From: Paraburkholderia caffeinitolerans
Lineage (GTDB): Bacteria; Pseudomonadota; Gammaproteobacteria; Burkholderiales; Burkholderiaceae
Length of the DNA stretch: 64,000 nt
Direction: 5' to 3'
Assembly (NCBI RefSeq): GCF_902859945.1
Contig: NZ_CADIKL010000002.1
Location: forward strand, 1-64,000
The translations under genes and the position numbers were made by a program. Position 1 is the first letter of the stretch, and each line of letters starts with the position of its first letter. Under the pieces are notes generated by a model that saw only the letters and a program-made list of their open reading frames with translations, was not told where the DNA came from and ran no database searches. Shown piece after piece: positions 16,989 through 26,235 of this stretch.

Positions 16989-17496
16989 GAAGCGAAATAA
17001 GTATAAATTTAACGTATTACGTTGGATTATTAACTGAAATGCGCTTTCTCCTGATCTACACTTCACGCTCCTCCGCCGCGCAACGAATACGCGAGCGCCG
17101 CGAAACCGATGATCGCTCCCTGCAGCATCTAGACCTGGCAAAGCTCATCCTCGTCCGATTTCGGGCTGCGATCGGCCCTGCGAAGGCGGAAATCAGTGCC
17201 CACCTTGATCCGCTTCCATGCTGGGCCAGTGAGAGATAAAGCTTTTGTGCGCGAGTCCGGCTCAATCTTTTCAGCCAGCTTGGATCTTCCGCTGAGCGTC
17301 CTATACTTGATATGAGCCGCGCGGAAGCCGGCCCTGAAGCAGTAACTGACGGAAGACTCCGTTCAGTGGGGCGCGGTAGCGGGGCCACGGAAACGCCTGC
17401 GTGAACAACGTGGGCGTTTTCTTTGGTGGAATGCCAGTCCGCTCAGCCCGAAGGCGAGCACGCGCGACAATTTTCATCGTGATGGGCCAGCGCGTT
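16989..17496. other. Intergenic region with helicase relic
   Basis: About 500 bp. The first part is AT-rich. Bases 17141-17218 hold a relic of the neighbouring helicase (listed separately). The rest has short frames without recognisable content. Confidence 0.5.
17141..17218 (-). pseudogene. Relic of a UvrD/FBH1-like helicase gene (partial copy of the neighbour)
   Basis: On the minus strand the frame reads WKRIKVGTDFRLRRADRSP then KSDEDEL. The intact helicase downstream has WKRVKVANDFRLRGADGSP then MPEDDEL at its motif V/VI junction. The match covers about 26 codons and stops abruptly on both sides, with a stop codon soon after. This is a decayed remnant of a second, diverged helicase copy rather than a recent duplication. 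Confidence 0.75.
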
Positions 17497-18963
17497 CTAA
17501 CGCCGAAGACTGAAAAGTCGCAGCAGCTCGTCGCGCAGCTCCGAGATGTCGAGGACATGCTGCGCCCGGCTCACAGCCACGTAGAGGAGGCGGAGTTCAT
17601 CGTCTTCCGGCATCGGGCTGCCGTCGGCACCGCGCAGGCGGAAATCGTTGGCCACCTTGACCCGCTTCCATTCGAGGCCCTTTGCTCGGTGGACGGTCGA
17701 GATCACATAGTCGGCGGCGCCTTCCGCCGCCGAGCGCTGCGCCAGTGCCCGCAGATAGCCGGTGCCCAGCTCGTCGACCATCCGCACAACCGGCAGCAGG
17801 TCCTGACCAAAAGGACTGCGCGCAAACGCCTGTGCGTCGCTCCATGTTTCAAACAGCGAAAACGCCGCCGGGCGAAACGCCCGCTGGCCGGCGAGCAGCC
17901 GGTCTGCGCCATCAGCATAGGCGAGAATCTCGGCCGGAGTCATCCGGATCGCAGGTCGATGTCCCGCCTCGAGTCCTGCAGCGAACCGCCAGATCGCTGT
18001 GACATTCTTCCGGCACAGGATCGCGTCGACCGGCGGTGCCAGCGCGGGATCTTCCACCATAATCGAGCCAATGGCTTCCTGTCCCCGGATGGGGGTGCGC
18101 TCGCCGAGCAGCGCGAGCAGGCGGCTCGCCAGCGCCGCAAACGTGGCGCCAAAACGGAACGACTCCGTGAGCGCACGTTCGGGCGCGTCGATCTGCGCCA
18201 TCGCATTGACCGCGCCCCGCCACTCGTAAATCTGCTGGTAAGGATCGCCCACATAGATGATCTGCGCGTGGCGCTGCCGGCCAAGGACCGACAGCATGAC
18301 GCCGTCGCTGTCCTGCGCCTCGTCGAAGAGGATGTAGTCGGCTTCGATGCGTGGCTCCGAGAGCGCCCAGAGTTTCAGGAGCACGTCAGGCGAAATGGGA
18401 CTCCCCGCGTGCGCAGCCGCGCCCTCTTCCCACAGCCGCCCGACGTAAGGCAGCAGCCAGGTGCGCAGTTGCGCGGCCACCGCTGCGTCGATCTTGTCAT
18501 CGACGACGATATGCTGTGCTGCCGGCTGGATATCCGCGGACCGGCAGAACCGGTCCAGCCCGTCGGCGATCATTTTCCCGATCTCGAACGGGGCGATCCC
18601 GGCGGACTTGCCAGTCACTGTCCGCACTTCCAGCGGGCCCAGCCCGAAGCGTGCGGACAGTTCGTGCGGTGGCTCGCCCTGTAGCTTCACCCGGTTTCGA
18701 AGCGATGGGCTGACGGAGGCCCACGCCAGCGAATGCATCGTCCGTGCGCCGACGTGAGGCGGAAAGCGCCGCGCCGCGCTCGACGCGATTTCGCGGTTGA
18801 ACGCGAGATACGTGCCACGCCGTTGGCCGAAATGCTCGGCTACGAGCTGGAGTGTGGAGGTCTTGCCCGCGCCGGCGAATGCCTTGATTTTCAGATCCCC
18901 GGAGCGACGTGCCGCCTCGATCACCGCATGCTGCTCTGCCGTTGGAATAAAGGTCCTCTTCAC
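17497..18963 (-). CDS. Superfamily 1 DNA helicase, UvrD/FBH1-like
   Basis: 488 residues from GTG 18963 (GAGGT upstream); a frame from GTG 19047 would add 28 residues. It has Walker A FAGAGKTS near residue 30, YLAFNREIA (motif Ia), Walker B ILFDEAQD, motif III GDPYQQIYEWRGA, motif V TVHRAKGLEWKRVKV and motif VI LLYVAVSRA near the C-terminus. The GDPYQQIYEWRGA text and compact size recall F-box helicase 1 homologues rather than full UvrD. It would unwind DNA 3'-5', removing recombination or replication intermediates. No nuclease domain is seen. A diverged fragment of a related gene lies just downstream. Confidence 0.82.
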   Translation of the reverse strand: MKRTFIPTAEQHAVIEAARRSGDLKIKAFAGAGKTSTLQLVAEHFGQRRGTYLAFNREIASSAARRFPPHVGARTMHSLAWASVSPSLRNRVKLQGEPPHELSARFGLGPLEVRTVTGKSAGIAPFEIGKMIADGLDRFCRSADIQPAAQHIVVDDKIDAAVAAQLRTWLLPYVGRLWEEGAAAHAGSPISPDVLLKLWALSEPRIEADYILFDEAQDSDGVMLSVLGRQRHAQIIYVGDPYQQIYEWRGAVNAMAQIDAPERALTESFRFGATFAALASRLLALLGERTPIRGQEAIGSIMVEDPALAPPVDAILCRKNVTAIWRFAAGLEAGHRPAIRMTPAEILAYADGADRLLAGQRAFRPAAFSLFETWSDAQAFARSPFGQDLLPVVRMVDELGTGYLRALAQRSAAEGAADYVISTVHRAKGLEWKRVKVANDFRLRGADGSPMPEDDELRLLYVAVSRAQHVLDISELRDELLRLFSLRR

Positions 18964-19212
18964 GCGATACCAGACCTCATGTGCGCTCGCTCCTTGCGAT
19001 GTAGACTCGCTGATTTTCGCATGGCCAATACGGTCCACTGGTGCCACGCCGCGAGGTTTGTCCGGAGTTTCGCACGATGGCGCCGGGTCGTTACTCGATG
19101 GCGCCGCGCAGTTCCGTGCCTAGTCCAGCTGTCGAACCCGAGCTCGCATTATCCTGCGCAGATTCAGGCGCGTTGCAAAGCCGTTTTTGAGCGATAAGCG
19201 GCGTGGGTGTTG

Positions 19213-19743
19213 TTATGACTTGCCGAGAGAACGATAGCCCGGAGCCGCCTTGAAGTGAGGGCGCAGCAGCAGATAGAAGGCGGCTGCGTGCGTGATGGCG
19301 AGCACGGGCACGTAGATGACCGGAATTGCGTACATGGCACCGAGCTCGCCCGCATGCGCAGGAAGATCGGCTTGGACGGCATGGTAGTAGGCAAGCATGA
19401 GGTCTAGCGCACCCACGAGATTGAACGCTACGACGAATGACCAGAAGAGCGTGCGTATGCGCGCCGTGAGCAACGCCAGCATCGCCAGCAGGCCGGTTGT
19501 CAGATCGCCGTAGGCGGCGAACGTGGCGAACGCGGTGAAGCTGGCCGGAAGGTCAGGGCTGACGACGCCCGGCAGGATGAAGGCCAGCCCGAAGAAGCGG
19601 AAGCTGTGCAGCGTGGCGATCGCGCGTTGCGCGTCGAAGGGCTCCATCGACTTGAGTTTGGGCCAGACGTATGCGCCGAAGCAAAGCAGCCAGGCGACAT
19701 AGCCCAGAATAAGGTGCATCTGGAAGAGTAGTTTCGGTGACAT
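19213..19743 (-). CDS. Integral membrane protein, four predicted helices
   Basis: 176 residues with helices at about 8-28 (LILGYVAWLLCFGAYVWP), 46-75, 80-115 and 135-160. The sequence HLILGYVAWLLCFGAYV and HSFRFFGLAFILPGVV suggests a small conserved membrane family common in Burkholderia, but I cannot name a function. It is the second gene of a two-gene unit, 49 bp after another membrane protein, and both diverge from a LysR gene that probably controls them. Confidence 0.75.
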   Translation of the reverse strand: MSPKLLFQMHLILGYVAWLLCFGAYVWPKLKSMEPFDAQRAIATLHSFRFFGLAFILPGVVSPDLPASFTAFATFAAYGDLTTGLLAMLALLTARIRTLFWSFVVAFNLVGALDLMLAYYHAVQADLPAHAGELGAMYAIPVIYVPVLAITHAAAFYLLLRPHFKAAPGYRSLGKS

Positions 19744-19792
19744 GTTAAGTCCTGCCAGGATTCATAAAGAGCGTTGAGAAGGTGGGCGGCGC

Positions 19793-20629
19793 TCAGCTGG
19801 GCCGCCGCCGGAGCAACTGGCGCAGCGACAGCGCATGCAGCAGGATCGAGCCTGGCACCACGAAAGCAGGAGTCAGCACATACGGATAAGCACCGGCGTT
19901 AATGCTTGCCATATGCGGCACGATCAACTGGAATCGGCCGGGCGCCGTGATCAGCCCCAGGCTTACCGCAACGGCGAAATCGGCGAGGCCGAAAATGTTC
20001 CAGGCGAGCGCGGTCCTCCAGCCTCGAGCCGTGCCGCTCGCCACGGCGACAGCGGCCAGCACGGCGAACAGGCCAGTGAGCACGTCACCGGTTCCCGCTG
20101 GCAACGCGAATACGGCGGGCAACTCGCCATGCAGCCATGCAGCCAGCGCCCAACTGCCGAATACCCGGTAAAACTGGATCGCAATGAGCCAGGCCGCGGG
20201 CATTGCGTCGAGCACTTGACCAACCCGCTTCGACAGCAGCAATAGCGGCGCGCCGATGATCACCGGAAGGAAGATCGCCAGCGGCAGCAAGGGCACCGGC
20301 GGCGGTGTGGCGCTCAAACGAAAGGCGCCATGCGTCGCCGCGCTCCAGGCGAGCGCGAACCACAGCGTGTACGGGATCGTGACCGCAAGCCAGGTCGCGC
20401 GGCGTTGGCCCGGCGTCAGGTCCGCGCGTTCGAGTCCACGCCACAAGCCAAGTGCGATCAGCGCATGAGCCGTCAACTGGTGAGCCGTGGTTTGAAAACC
20501 GCTGTTCGGGATGATCGGCAGCCAGTAGATCAGCGCGATCCACAGGAGCGTCAGCGGGAAGAGCCATAGCGGGCTGCGCCAGGCGGGGGACGGTGGGACG
20601 ATGCCCGCGGAAACGGCGGGGGTGGTCAT
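19793..20629 (-). CDS. Integral membrane protein, about eight predicted helices
   Basis: 278 residues from ATG 20629 with GGAGAA upstream; the longer frame to 20779 would run into the divergent LysR promoter. Hydrophobic helices alternate throughout (SPLWLFPLTLLWIALIYWLP, LPLAIFLPVIIGAPLLLL, VLTGLFAVLAAVAVASG), ending LRQLLRRRPS. No transporter signature recognised. It is the first gene of a unit with the 19213-19743 membrane protein and is divergent from the LysR regulator at 20794. Confidence 0.75.
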   Translation of the reverse strand: MTTPAVSAGIVPPSPAWRSPLWLFPLTLLWIALIYWLPIIPNSGFQTTAHQLTAHALIALGLWRGLERADLTPGQRRATWLAVTIPYTLWFALAWSAATHGAFRLSATPPPVPLLPLAIFLPVIIGAPLLLLSKRVGQVLDAMPAAWLIAIQFYRVFGSWALAAWLHGELPAVFALPAGTGDVLTGLFAVLAAVAVASGTARGWRTALAWNIFGLADFAVAVSLGLITAPGRFQLIVPHMASINAGAYPYVLTPAFVVPGSILLHALSLRQLLRRRPS

Positions 20630-20793
20630 CAGCGGTTCTCCAGATGAATGCGGGGCTTCGCGGTCGGTCGCGCCGTGGGGTTCGCGTGCGCCGGCAAGTG
20701 CGTCAGACAGCGCCTGGTTGCCCACGCCTGACACGCACGTTAGGTGTACCATCGTTGCGCGCGAGCGACTATTCATCACAATGTTGACAGGCT

Positions 20794-21765
20794 ATGAAGC
20801 AGAACTTCACAGTCAGGCAAGGTGCACTCGATGGCGTGGAGGTGTTCCTGAGCGTTGCCCAGCACCGCAGTTTTCGCCGGGCAGCAGCGGACCTCGGGGT
20901 AACGCCGTCGGCCATCAGCCAGGCAGTGCGCTTGCTCGAAGCGCGCATAGGCGCTGCGCTGTTCGTGCGCACCACGCGTAGCGTCGGCCTGACCGAAGCC
21001 GGCGAGCGATTCCTGTCGCGTGCGAAGCCTGCGTTCGAGGAACTCGTCGCCGCCAGTGAGGTGGCGCGCGGACTCGGCGAGCGGCCCGCCGGATTGTTGC
21101 GTCTCTCGGTGCCGCGTGCAGTCGTGCCGCTCCTGCTGGAGCCGCTGATCGCATCGTTCTGCAAGGCGTGGCCCGAGGTCGAAGTGGAGATCTCCACGAG
21201 CAAGGAGATCGTCGATCTTGCCGCCGAGGGGTTTGACGCCGGCATTCGGCTGGGCCAGCTTGTTGCAGCCGACATGGTCGCGGTGCCGATGACGCCGCCG
21301 TTCCGTCTCGTCGTCGTCGGTAGTCCTGCCTATCTGGCGTTGCATGGCCAGCCCATGAGTACCGACGAGCTGCGCCAGCACGCCTGCCTGCGCTGGCGCA
21401 AATCCAGCGGCGCGCTCGCGCCTTGGTCATTCAATGACGACGGCCACGCGATCGAAATCGCCGTGGCCGGCCCCTTCATCGCCAGCGATTTTCCGACCAT
21501 GCTAGGCGCGGCGATAGAAGGCATCGGCCTCGCACAGCTACCCGAGCCGATGGCCGCAGAAGGGTTGAGAGCGGGAAAACTGCTACAGGTGCTGGACCCG
21601 TACGCGCCGATGCTACCGGGGGTGTTTCTCTGCTACCCCAGTCGCCGGCAGATCTTGCCGAAGTTGCGCGCGTTTATCGACCATGTGAAGAGCCACCAGA
21701 CGGACGGCGGCAAGGTCCGGGCGCGAGGCGATGTGGCGCGCGCCGGCTCGCGCAAGAAAAGTTGA
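20794..21765 (+). CDS. LysR family transcriptional regulator
   Basis: 323 residues. The N-terminal winged helix-turn-helix is clear (GVEVFLSVAQHRSFRRAAAD, LGVTPSAISQAVRLLEARIG). The effector domain follows from about residue 95, with the usual LLRLSVPRAVVPLLLEPLI and FDAGIRLGQLV text. The C-terminus is basic and slightly extended. It is divergent from the two membrane-protein genes, with 164 bp between starts, the common arrangement for a LysR and its target. The inducer is unknown. Confidence 0.9.
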   Translation: MKQNFTVRQGALDGVEVFLSVAQHRSFRRAAADLGVTPSAISQAVRLLEARIGAALFVRTTRSVGLTEAGERFLSRAKPAFEELVAASEVARGLGERPAGLLRLSVPRAVVPLLLEPLIASFCKAWPEVEVEISTSKEIVDLAAEGFDAGIRLGQLVAADMVAVPMTPPFRLVVVGSPAYLALHGQPMSTDELRQHACLRWRKSSGALAPWSFNDDGHAIEIAVAGPFIASDFPTMLGAAIEGIGLAQLPEPMAAEGLRAGKLLQVLDPYAPMLPGVFLCYPSRRQILPKLRAFIDHVKSHQTDGGKVRARGDVARAGSRKKS

Positions 21766-22093
21766 TATGACGTCCGCATGATAGGTCATCGTGCGCGGCG
21801 CCGACCGCGCACGATGAGCGCGCCGGACTCTGGGCACGAGCACCTGACGTCCCACCACCCTGCCCTGCACGAGCGCTTCGAACGCTTCGTTGGTTTCCGT
21901 AACTGAGTCCTTCGCGCCTGGGCAGCAATTGTCAGAATGTGCTTTTAAAAGGAAGGGCGTGGCTATTCACCCGTGGGCCTCCCCCTACGAAACAGAACGC
22001 CAACCTGACAACGCCCTCCCGAAGCACGACTGGTCTGGCAGGCACCGTCCGACGACCACACTACCCCATCTGGGTTCCGATTTCTGGCACTGT
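21766..22093. other. Intergenic region with oxidoreductase relic
   Basis: About 330 bp between LysR and NCS1 genes. It holds the oxidoreductase relic at 21835-21900 and otherwise nothing recognisable. Confidence 0.5.
21835..21900 (-). pseudogene. C-terminal relic of a medium-chain (zinc-type) oxidoreductase
   Basis: The minus strand encodes NEAFEALVQGRVVGRQVLV, which matches the usual last strand-helix unit of medium-chain alcohol dehydrogenase/quinone reductase proteins (NEAFE-L-GRVVGR-VL). Nothing upstream continues the protein and there is no start codon. It is a short gene remnant. Confidence 0.45.
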
Positions 22094-23572
22094 CTACTCG
22101 CGCTTTGCAAGTCGCATCATCACGGTGTAGATCGATGCACCCGCGACCGCACCGATGACCCAGCCAAAGTTATTCGCAGGCAATATTTTCAGGAGTTGCG
22201 TGCTGATCTCCCAGCCAACCGAGATGAGACCAGACACCAGCAACGCGGTCAGGCCAACCCTGTTCCAGCCACCATCGTAGTAGAAGCGCCCCTCGGGGGA
22301 CATCGTGTAAAGCTCGGCGGTCCTCAGCGCTTGCTTCTTGATCAGGTAATAGTCGGCCATCATCACGCCATACATCGGTGCCAGAACTGCGCCGAAGACG
22401 CTTACGAAGATGGTGATCGCTTTCGGGCTGTCGACAAAGATCCAGGGGCACACCAGCACGGCGAGAACAGAGGCGATGAGGCCACCCTTCTTGAAGTCAA
22501 CGTGTTTCGGGAACAGGTTCGCAATGTCGTAGGCGGGCGACACGAAGTTGGCGACGATGTTGATCCCCATGGTCGCAATGATGAACGTGATGCTGCCGAT
22601 AGCCACGGCGAACTTGTTCTGGATTCGGGAGACGATCTCGACCGGGTCCATGATCATTGTGCCGAAGACCTTCGCGCTGCCCGAAGTCACGATCACGGTG
22701 ATGATCGCGAACACGATGAAGTTGACCGGCAGGCCGAGGAAGTTGCCGACCTTCATCTGGTGCTCATTCTTCCCGAAGCGGGCGAAATCGCCAAAGTTGA
22801 GCAGCAGCGCTGCGAAGTAGGCCACCACCAGCAGCGTTGCGTTAGCCATCGAGAGGAGCTGCTGGCCACCGGACAGGACGTTACCGCCCAATGTGAGATT
22901 GAGGCTACCAAGACCGGCTTGGGACAATATCCAACCCATCAGGACGAACATCACCACGTAGACCGCCGGTCCACAGAAGTCGATGAATTTGCGGATCGTT
23001 TCCATGCCGCGCTGGAAGATGATCAGTTGGAAGGACCACATAAACAGGAAGCTGACCCAGCCCAGCCCGTCAAGACGAATGAAACTTACGCCGCGCAACG
23101 CGACGGCCGACGGCACAAATAGCAGCAACAAAGTGGCGACTGCTTTTGAGGCGAAATAGGTTTGCACACCGTACCAGACAATACCGACCACGCCGCGGAT
23201 CAAGGCCGCGAGATTCGCGCCCATCACGCCCATGCTGACCCGGGCCATGACCGGAAACGGAATGCCATGCACCAGGCTCGGTTTGCCGACCCAGTTCATC
23301 AGGACGTAGACGATCAGGATGCCAAGTGTAAGAGCCATCAGCACCTGCCAACCGGAGATGCCGAGTAAAAATAAACTCGCCGCGAAGGTGTAGCCGCCCA
23401 CGCTGTGCACGTCCGACATCCACATCGCGAAGATGCTGTATCCGGTCCAGGTGCGCTTCGCGAGCGGAACGGGTGCCAGGTCATGGTTATACAGGCGTTC
23501 GTGGGCACCGGCCATATTCTCGTCGGAACCGGGGGCGGGCCCTTCACCGCCGATACTGGGCGCAGTAGACAT
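22094..23572 (-). CDS. NCS1 family nucleobase:cation symporter
   Basis: 492 residues and about 12 transmembrane helices. NCS1 hallmarks are present: NHDLAPVPLAKRTWTGYSIF before helix 1, HSVGGYTFAASLFLLGISGW, GIPFPVMARVSMGVMGANLA in helix 3, and NFGDFARFGKNEHQMKVGNF in the central loop. Members import uracil, thiamine precursors, hydantoins, allantoin or cytosine with Na+ or H+. It stands alone on the minus strand; the nearest catabolic gene is the racemase 2.6 kb away. The substrate cannot be assigned. Confidence 0.9.
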   Translation of the reverse strand: MSTAPSIGGEGPAPGSDENMAGAHERLYNHDLAPVPLAKRTWTGYSIFAMWMSDVHSVGGYTFAASLFLLGISGWQVLMALTLGILIVYVLMNWVGKPSLVHGIPFPVMARVSMGVMGANLAALIRGVVGIVWYGVQTYFASKAVATLLLLFVPSAVALRGVSFIRLDGLGWVSFLFMWSFQLIIFQRGMETIRKFIDFCGPAVYVVMFVLMGWILSQAGLGSLNLTLGGNVLSGGQQLLSMANATLLVVAYFAALLLNFGDFARFGKNEHQMKVGNFLGLPVNFIVFAIITVIVTSGSAKVFGTMIMDPVEIVSRIQNKFAVAIGSITFIIATMGINIVANFVSPAYDIANLFPKHVDFKKGGLIASVLAVLVCPWIFVDSPKAITIFVSVFGAVLAPMYGVMMADYYLIKKQALRTAELYTMSPEGRFYYDGGWNRVGLTALLVSGLISVGWEISTQLLKILPANNFGWVIGAVAGASIYTVMMRLAKRE

Positions 23573-24681
23573 AGGTTCCTCTCTTCAGATTAATGGCCGC
23601 GACCGCCGGCAGATTCAACCGGTCGATGCAACGGCTTGATGGAATCGTTCAGCCGGTGTATCGAAGTTTAGTGTCTTGCGTGGACGATCTTGGTCGTCTC
23701 ACCACTTGGCAGGTAGTCGTTCGGCTCGAACCCTGCCTCGACGGCAGCGCCGAGGCTCCCAGCGCCGCGTTCTGGTTGCCCCCGTCGTGCAGTTCTCGCT
23801 ATACGAGCAATCACTTCAATCCAATCAAAGTTGATTGCCGTTTTGGCTGGTCTGACCAGTGATCTGAAGATGAATATTAGAAGTCGCCTATATCCCGTCA
23901 AGGACGACGACGTAACGACTTACCCGTAGTCTGCGACGATGAACTGTGCGCGCCAAAAGGCGAATTCCGGACTCCAGGGACGGCCTATGATGGCGGCAGA
24001 CCAGTCACTTCGCGACGTGTCGTGAGCAATGTGCACCATACTGTGACCGGTACCACTATTGCGAACATTCGTCAGCGCATGGAAGCCATGCGAGTATCCG
24101 ATGGGATGTTTGCTACCGGCGCAGCTGCAACTTTCCGAGGAACTGGGCTGTGGCTGAATCTTCTGGTTACGAATTTTGATTAGGATTCCAATTCGACGTC
24201 TGCTTTTGTCCATCAGCTAATCGCTTTGGCTCACCCACGACCGTATGTTGCATGGTGGCCTCCCGTAGTCGCCTGAGAAGATCCGTATGGTCTTCCAGTT
24301 TTCAAATTGCGATGCTGTCGGATTGCAAGAGCTCTACCCGCTGTTTGCCATACCGATGGGCGGGGGCCGTTCATTTCATTCGCTGCTCCCGTTTTCTGGA
24401 TTGCCGCCCTCTCAAGTACCCCTTTGAGGGCGAATGCGACCGAACGATGCGTGCGGGGTGCGTCCCTGAAATTCGCTGCGCGCTTCACAAGCTAGTCGCC
24501 GCCGATACCTCATTCAGCATTCATTTTTTTAATAGCATCCAGTCCAATATTTAATTTCCTATTGCCAGGCGACTCCTCCATACTCGCGAACAAATTCTGG
24601 ACATAACGTCAACGGCATATGGATCAGAGCTGCATGCATGCGGCCGGTCCGTGCCCCCTGCACATGGAAGGAGACACCGGC
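23573..24681. other. Long intergenic region between divergent NCS1 genes
   Basis: About 1.1 kb. Open frames cross it, for example a plus-strand frame ending near 24182 (FRGTGLWLNLLVTNFD then stop) and a minus-strand frame ending near 23671 (NDYLPSGETTKIVHARH), but neither has a convincing start or known family. They look like decayed gene ends. A short perfect palindrome lies at 23847-23859. Confidence 0.45.
23847..23859. promoter_or_regulatory. Palindrome resembling a FadR-subfamily GntR operator
   Basis: CTGGTC-T-GACCAG is a perfect 6-bp inverted repeat around one base and contains TGGTCTGACCA, close to the TGGTnnnACCA pattern bound by many GntR/FadR-type regulators. It lies about 275 bp upstream of the minus-strand NCS1 gene. 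No GntR/FadR gene is adjacent, so this is only a candidate site. Confidence 0.3.
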
Positions 24682-26214
24682 GTGCAACTGGAATCCATTT
24701 ACGGCCCGGGCATCGCGCTCGGCGCAGACGACGCGTTACATCGAACCGATACGCTCACGCGCGATCCCGCCCTCAGCCCGCGGCTGCACAACCCCGATCT
24801 CGCGCCCACCAAGGCTGAGGGCCGGACATGGGGCCGCTACAGCATTTTTGCGTTATGGACCAACGACGTGCATAACATCGCGAACTACTCGTTCGCGATC
24901 GGGCTATTCGCGCTTGGCCTGTCGGGCTGGCAGATGCTCGCGTCGCTCGCGATCGGCGCGGCGCTCGTGTACGCCTTCATGAACCTCACGGGCTATATGG
25001 GCCAGAAGACCGGGGTGCCGTTCCCGGTAATCAGCCGGATGAGTTTCGGCATCTATGGCGCGCTGTTGCCCGCGATGATCCGCGCGGTGATCGCCATCGC
25101 CTGGTTCGGCATCCAGACCTATCTTGCGTCAATCGTGCTACGCGTGCTGCTCACGGCGATCTGGCCGGGCCTCGCCGCGTTCGACCAGAACGCGATCCTT
25201 GGCCTGTCGTCGCTCGGCTGGATCAGCTTCGCCGCGATCTGGTTCGTGCAGATCGGCATCCTGGCGTACGGGATGGAGATGGTCCGCAAGTACGAGGCGC
25301 TGGCCGGCCCGATGATTCTCGTCACGACGCTCTCGCTTGCCGCCTGGATGTACAGCCGCACGGGCGGCCATCTCGCGATGTCGATCGGCACGCCGCTGAC
25401 CGGCGTGAAGATGTGGACGCGGATCTTCGCGGGCGGCGCGCTGTGGCTCGCGATCTACGGCACGCTGGTGCTCAACTTCTGCGATTTCGCGCGCTCGTCG
25501 CCGAGTGCGAAGACGGTGCGCGTCGGCAACTTCTGGGGCCTGCCTGTGAACATCCTCGTGTTCGCGACCATCAGCTTCGTGCTCGCGGGCGCGCAATTCA
25601 AGCTGAACGGCCACATCATCCACAGCCCGACGGAAATTATCGCGACAGTGCCGAACAAGCTGTTCCTCGTGCTCGGCTGCCTGGCATTCCTGATCGTGAC
25701 CGTCGCCGTGAACATCATGGCAAACTTCGTCGCGCCGGCGTTCGTGCTGACGAGTCTCGCGCCCCAGCGCCTGACGTTCCGCCGCGCGGGCCTGATCAGC
25801 GCCGCGGTCGCGGTACTGATCCTGCCGTGGAACCTCTACAACAGCCCCATCGTGATCGTCTACTTCCTGTCCGGTCTCGGCGCGCTGCTCGGCCCGCTCT
25901 ACGGGATCATCACGGTGGACTACTGGCTCGTGCGCAAGACCCGCGTGAACGTGCCCGATCTCTATACCGAAGCAACGGGCGGCACATACTTCTACACGCG
26001 CGGGGTGAACCGCAAGGCGCTCGCAGCGCTCGTGCCGTCCGCGCTGATCTCGATCACGCTCGCCGTCGTGCCTGCCTTCAGCGCGATGACGCCATTCTCG
26101 TGGCTGCTCGGCGCGGGCATCGCGGGCGGCGTCTACTGGCTGTTGGCCGATCGCAAACGGCAATACGAGGAGCGCTCGGGCGAACACATCGCGGTCGCCT
26201 GCGCCGAACATTGA
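24682..26214 (+). CDS. NCS1 family permease (hydantoin/allantoin/nucleobase type)
   Basis: 510 residues from GTG 24682, chosen because AAGGAG lies at 24668-24673; the ATGs at 24619 and 24664 lack a site. Twelve helices with family motifs: NPDLAPTKAEGRTWGRYSIF, TNDVHNIANYSFAIGLFALG, GVPFPVISRMSFGIYGALLP and LNFCDFARSSPSAKTVRVGN. The gene is followed at once by a racemase-family gene and a LysR, which points to import of a hydantoin, allantoin or related heterocycle. It is only distantly similar to the NCS1 protein at 22094, so the two are not a recent duplication. Confidence 0.9.
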   Translation: MQLESIYGPGIALGADDALHRTDTLTRDPALSPRLHNPDLAPTKAEGRTWGRYSIFALWTNDVHNIANYSFAIGLFALGLSGWQMLASLAIGAALVYAFMNLTGYMGQKTGVPFPVISRMSFGIYGALLPAMIRAVIAIAWFGIQTYLASIVLRVLLTAIWPGLAAFDQNAILGLSSLGWISFAAIWFVQIGILAYGMEMVRKYEALAGPMILVTTLSLAAWMYSRTGGHLAMSIGTPLTGVKMWTRIFAGGALWLAIYGTLVLNFCDFARSSPSAKTVRVGNFWGLPVNILVFATISFVLAGAQFKLNGHIIHSPTEIIATVPNKLFLVLGCLAFLIVTVAVNIMANFVAPAFVLTSLAPQRLTFRRAGLISAAVAVLILPWNLYNSPIVIVYFLSGLGALLGPLYGIITVDYWLVRKTRVNVPDLYTEATGGTYFYTRGVNRKALAALVPSALISITLAVVPAFSAMTPFSWLLGAGIAGGVYWLLADRKRQYEERSGEHIAVACAEH

Positions 26215-26235
26215 ACGATGTCCATGGAGTCACCG

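Noticed and set aside
17039..17239. 66-codon plus-strand frame
   Set aside because: The coding signal here is the minus-strand helicase relic, not this frame.
21890..23122. 410-codon plus-strand frame
   Set aside because: It is antisense to the NCS1 permease gene and very rich in His/Asp/Arg, as expected from reverse-complemented membrane-protein codons.
23593..24554. Several short frames between the NCS1 genes
   Set aside because: None has a supported start or recognisable family; they are more likely decayed fragments.
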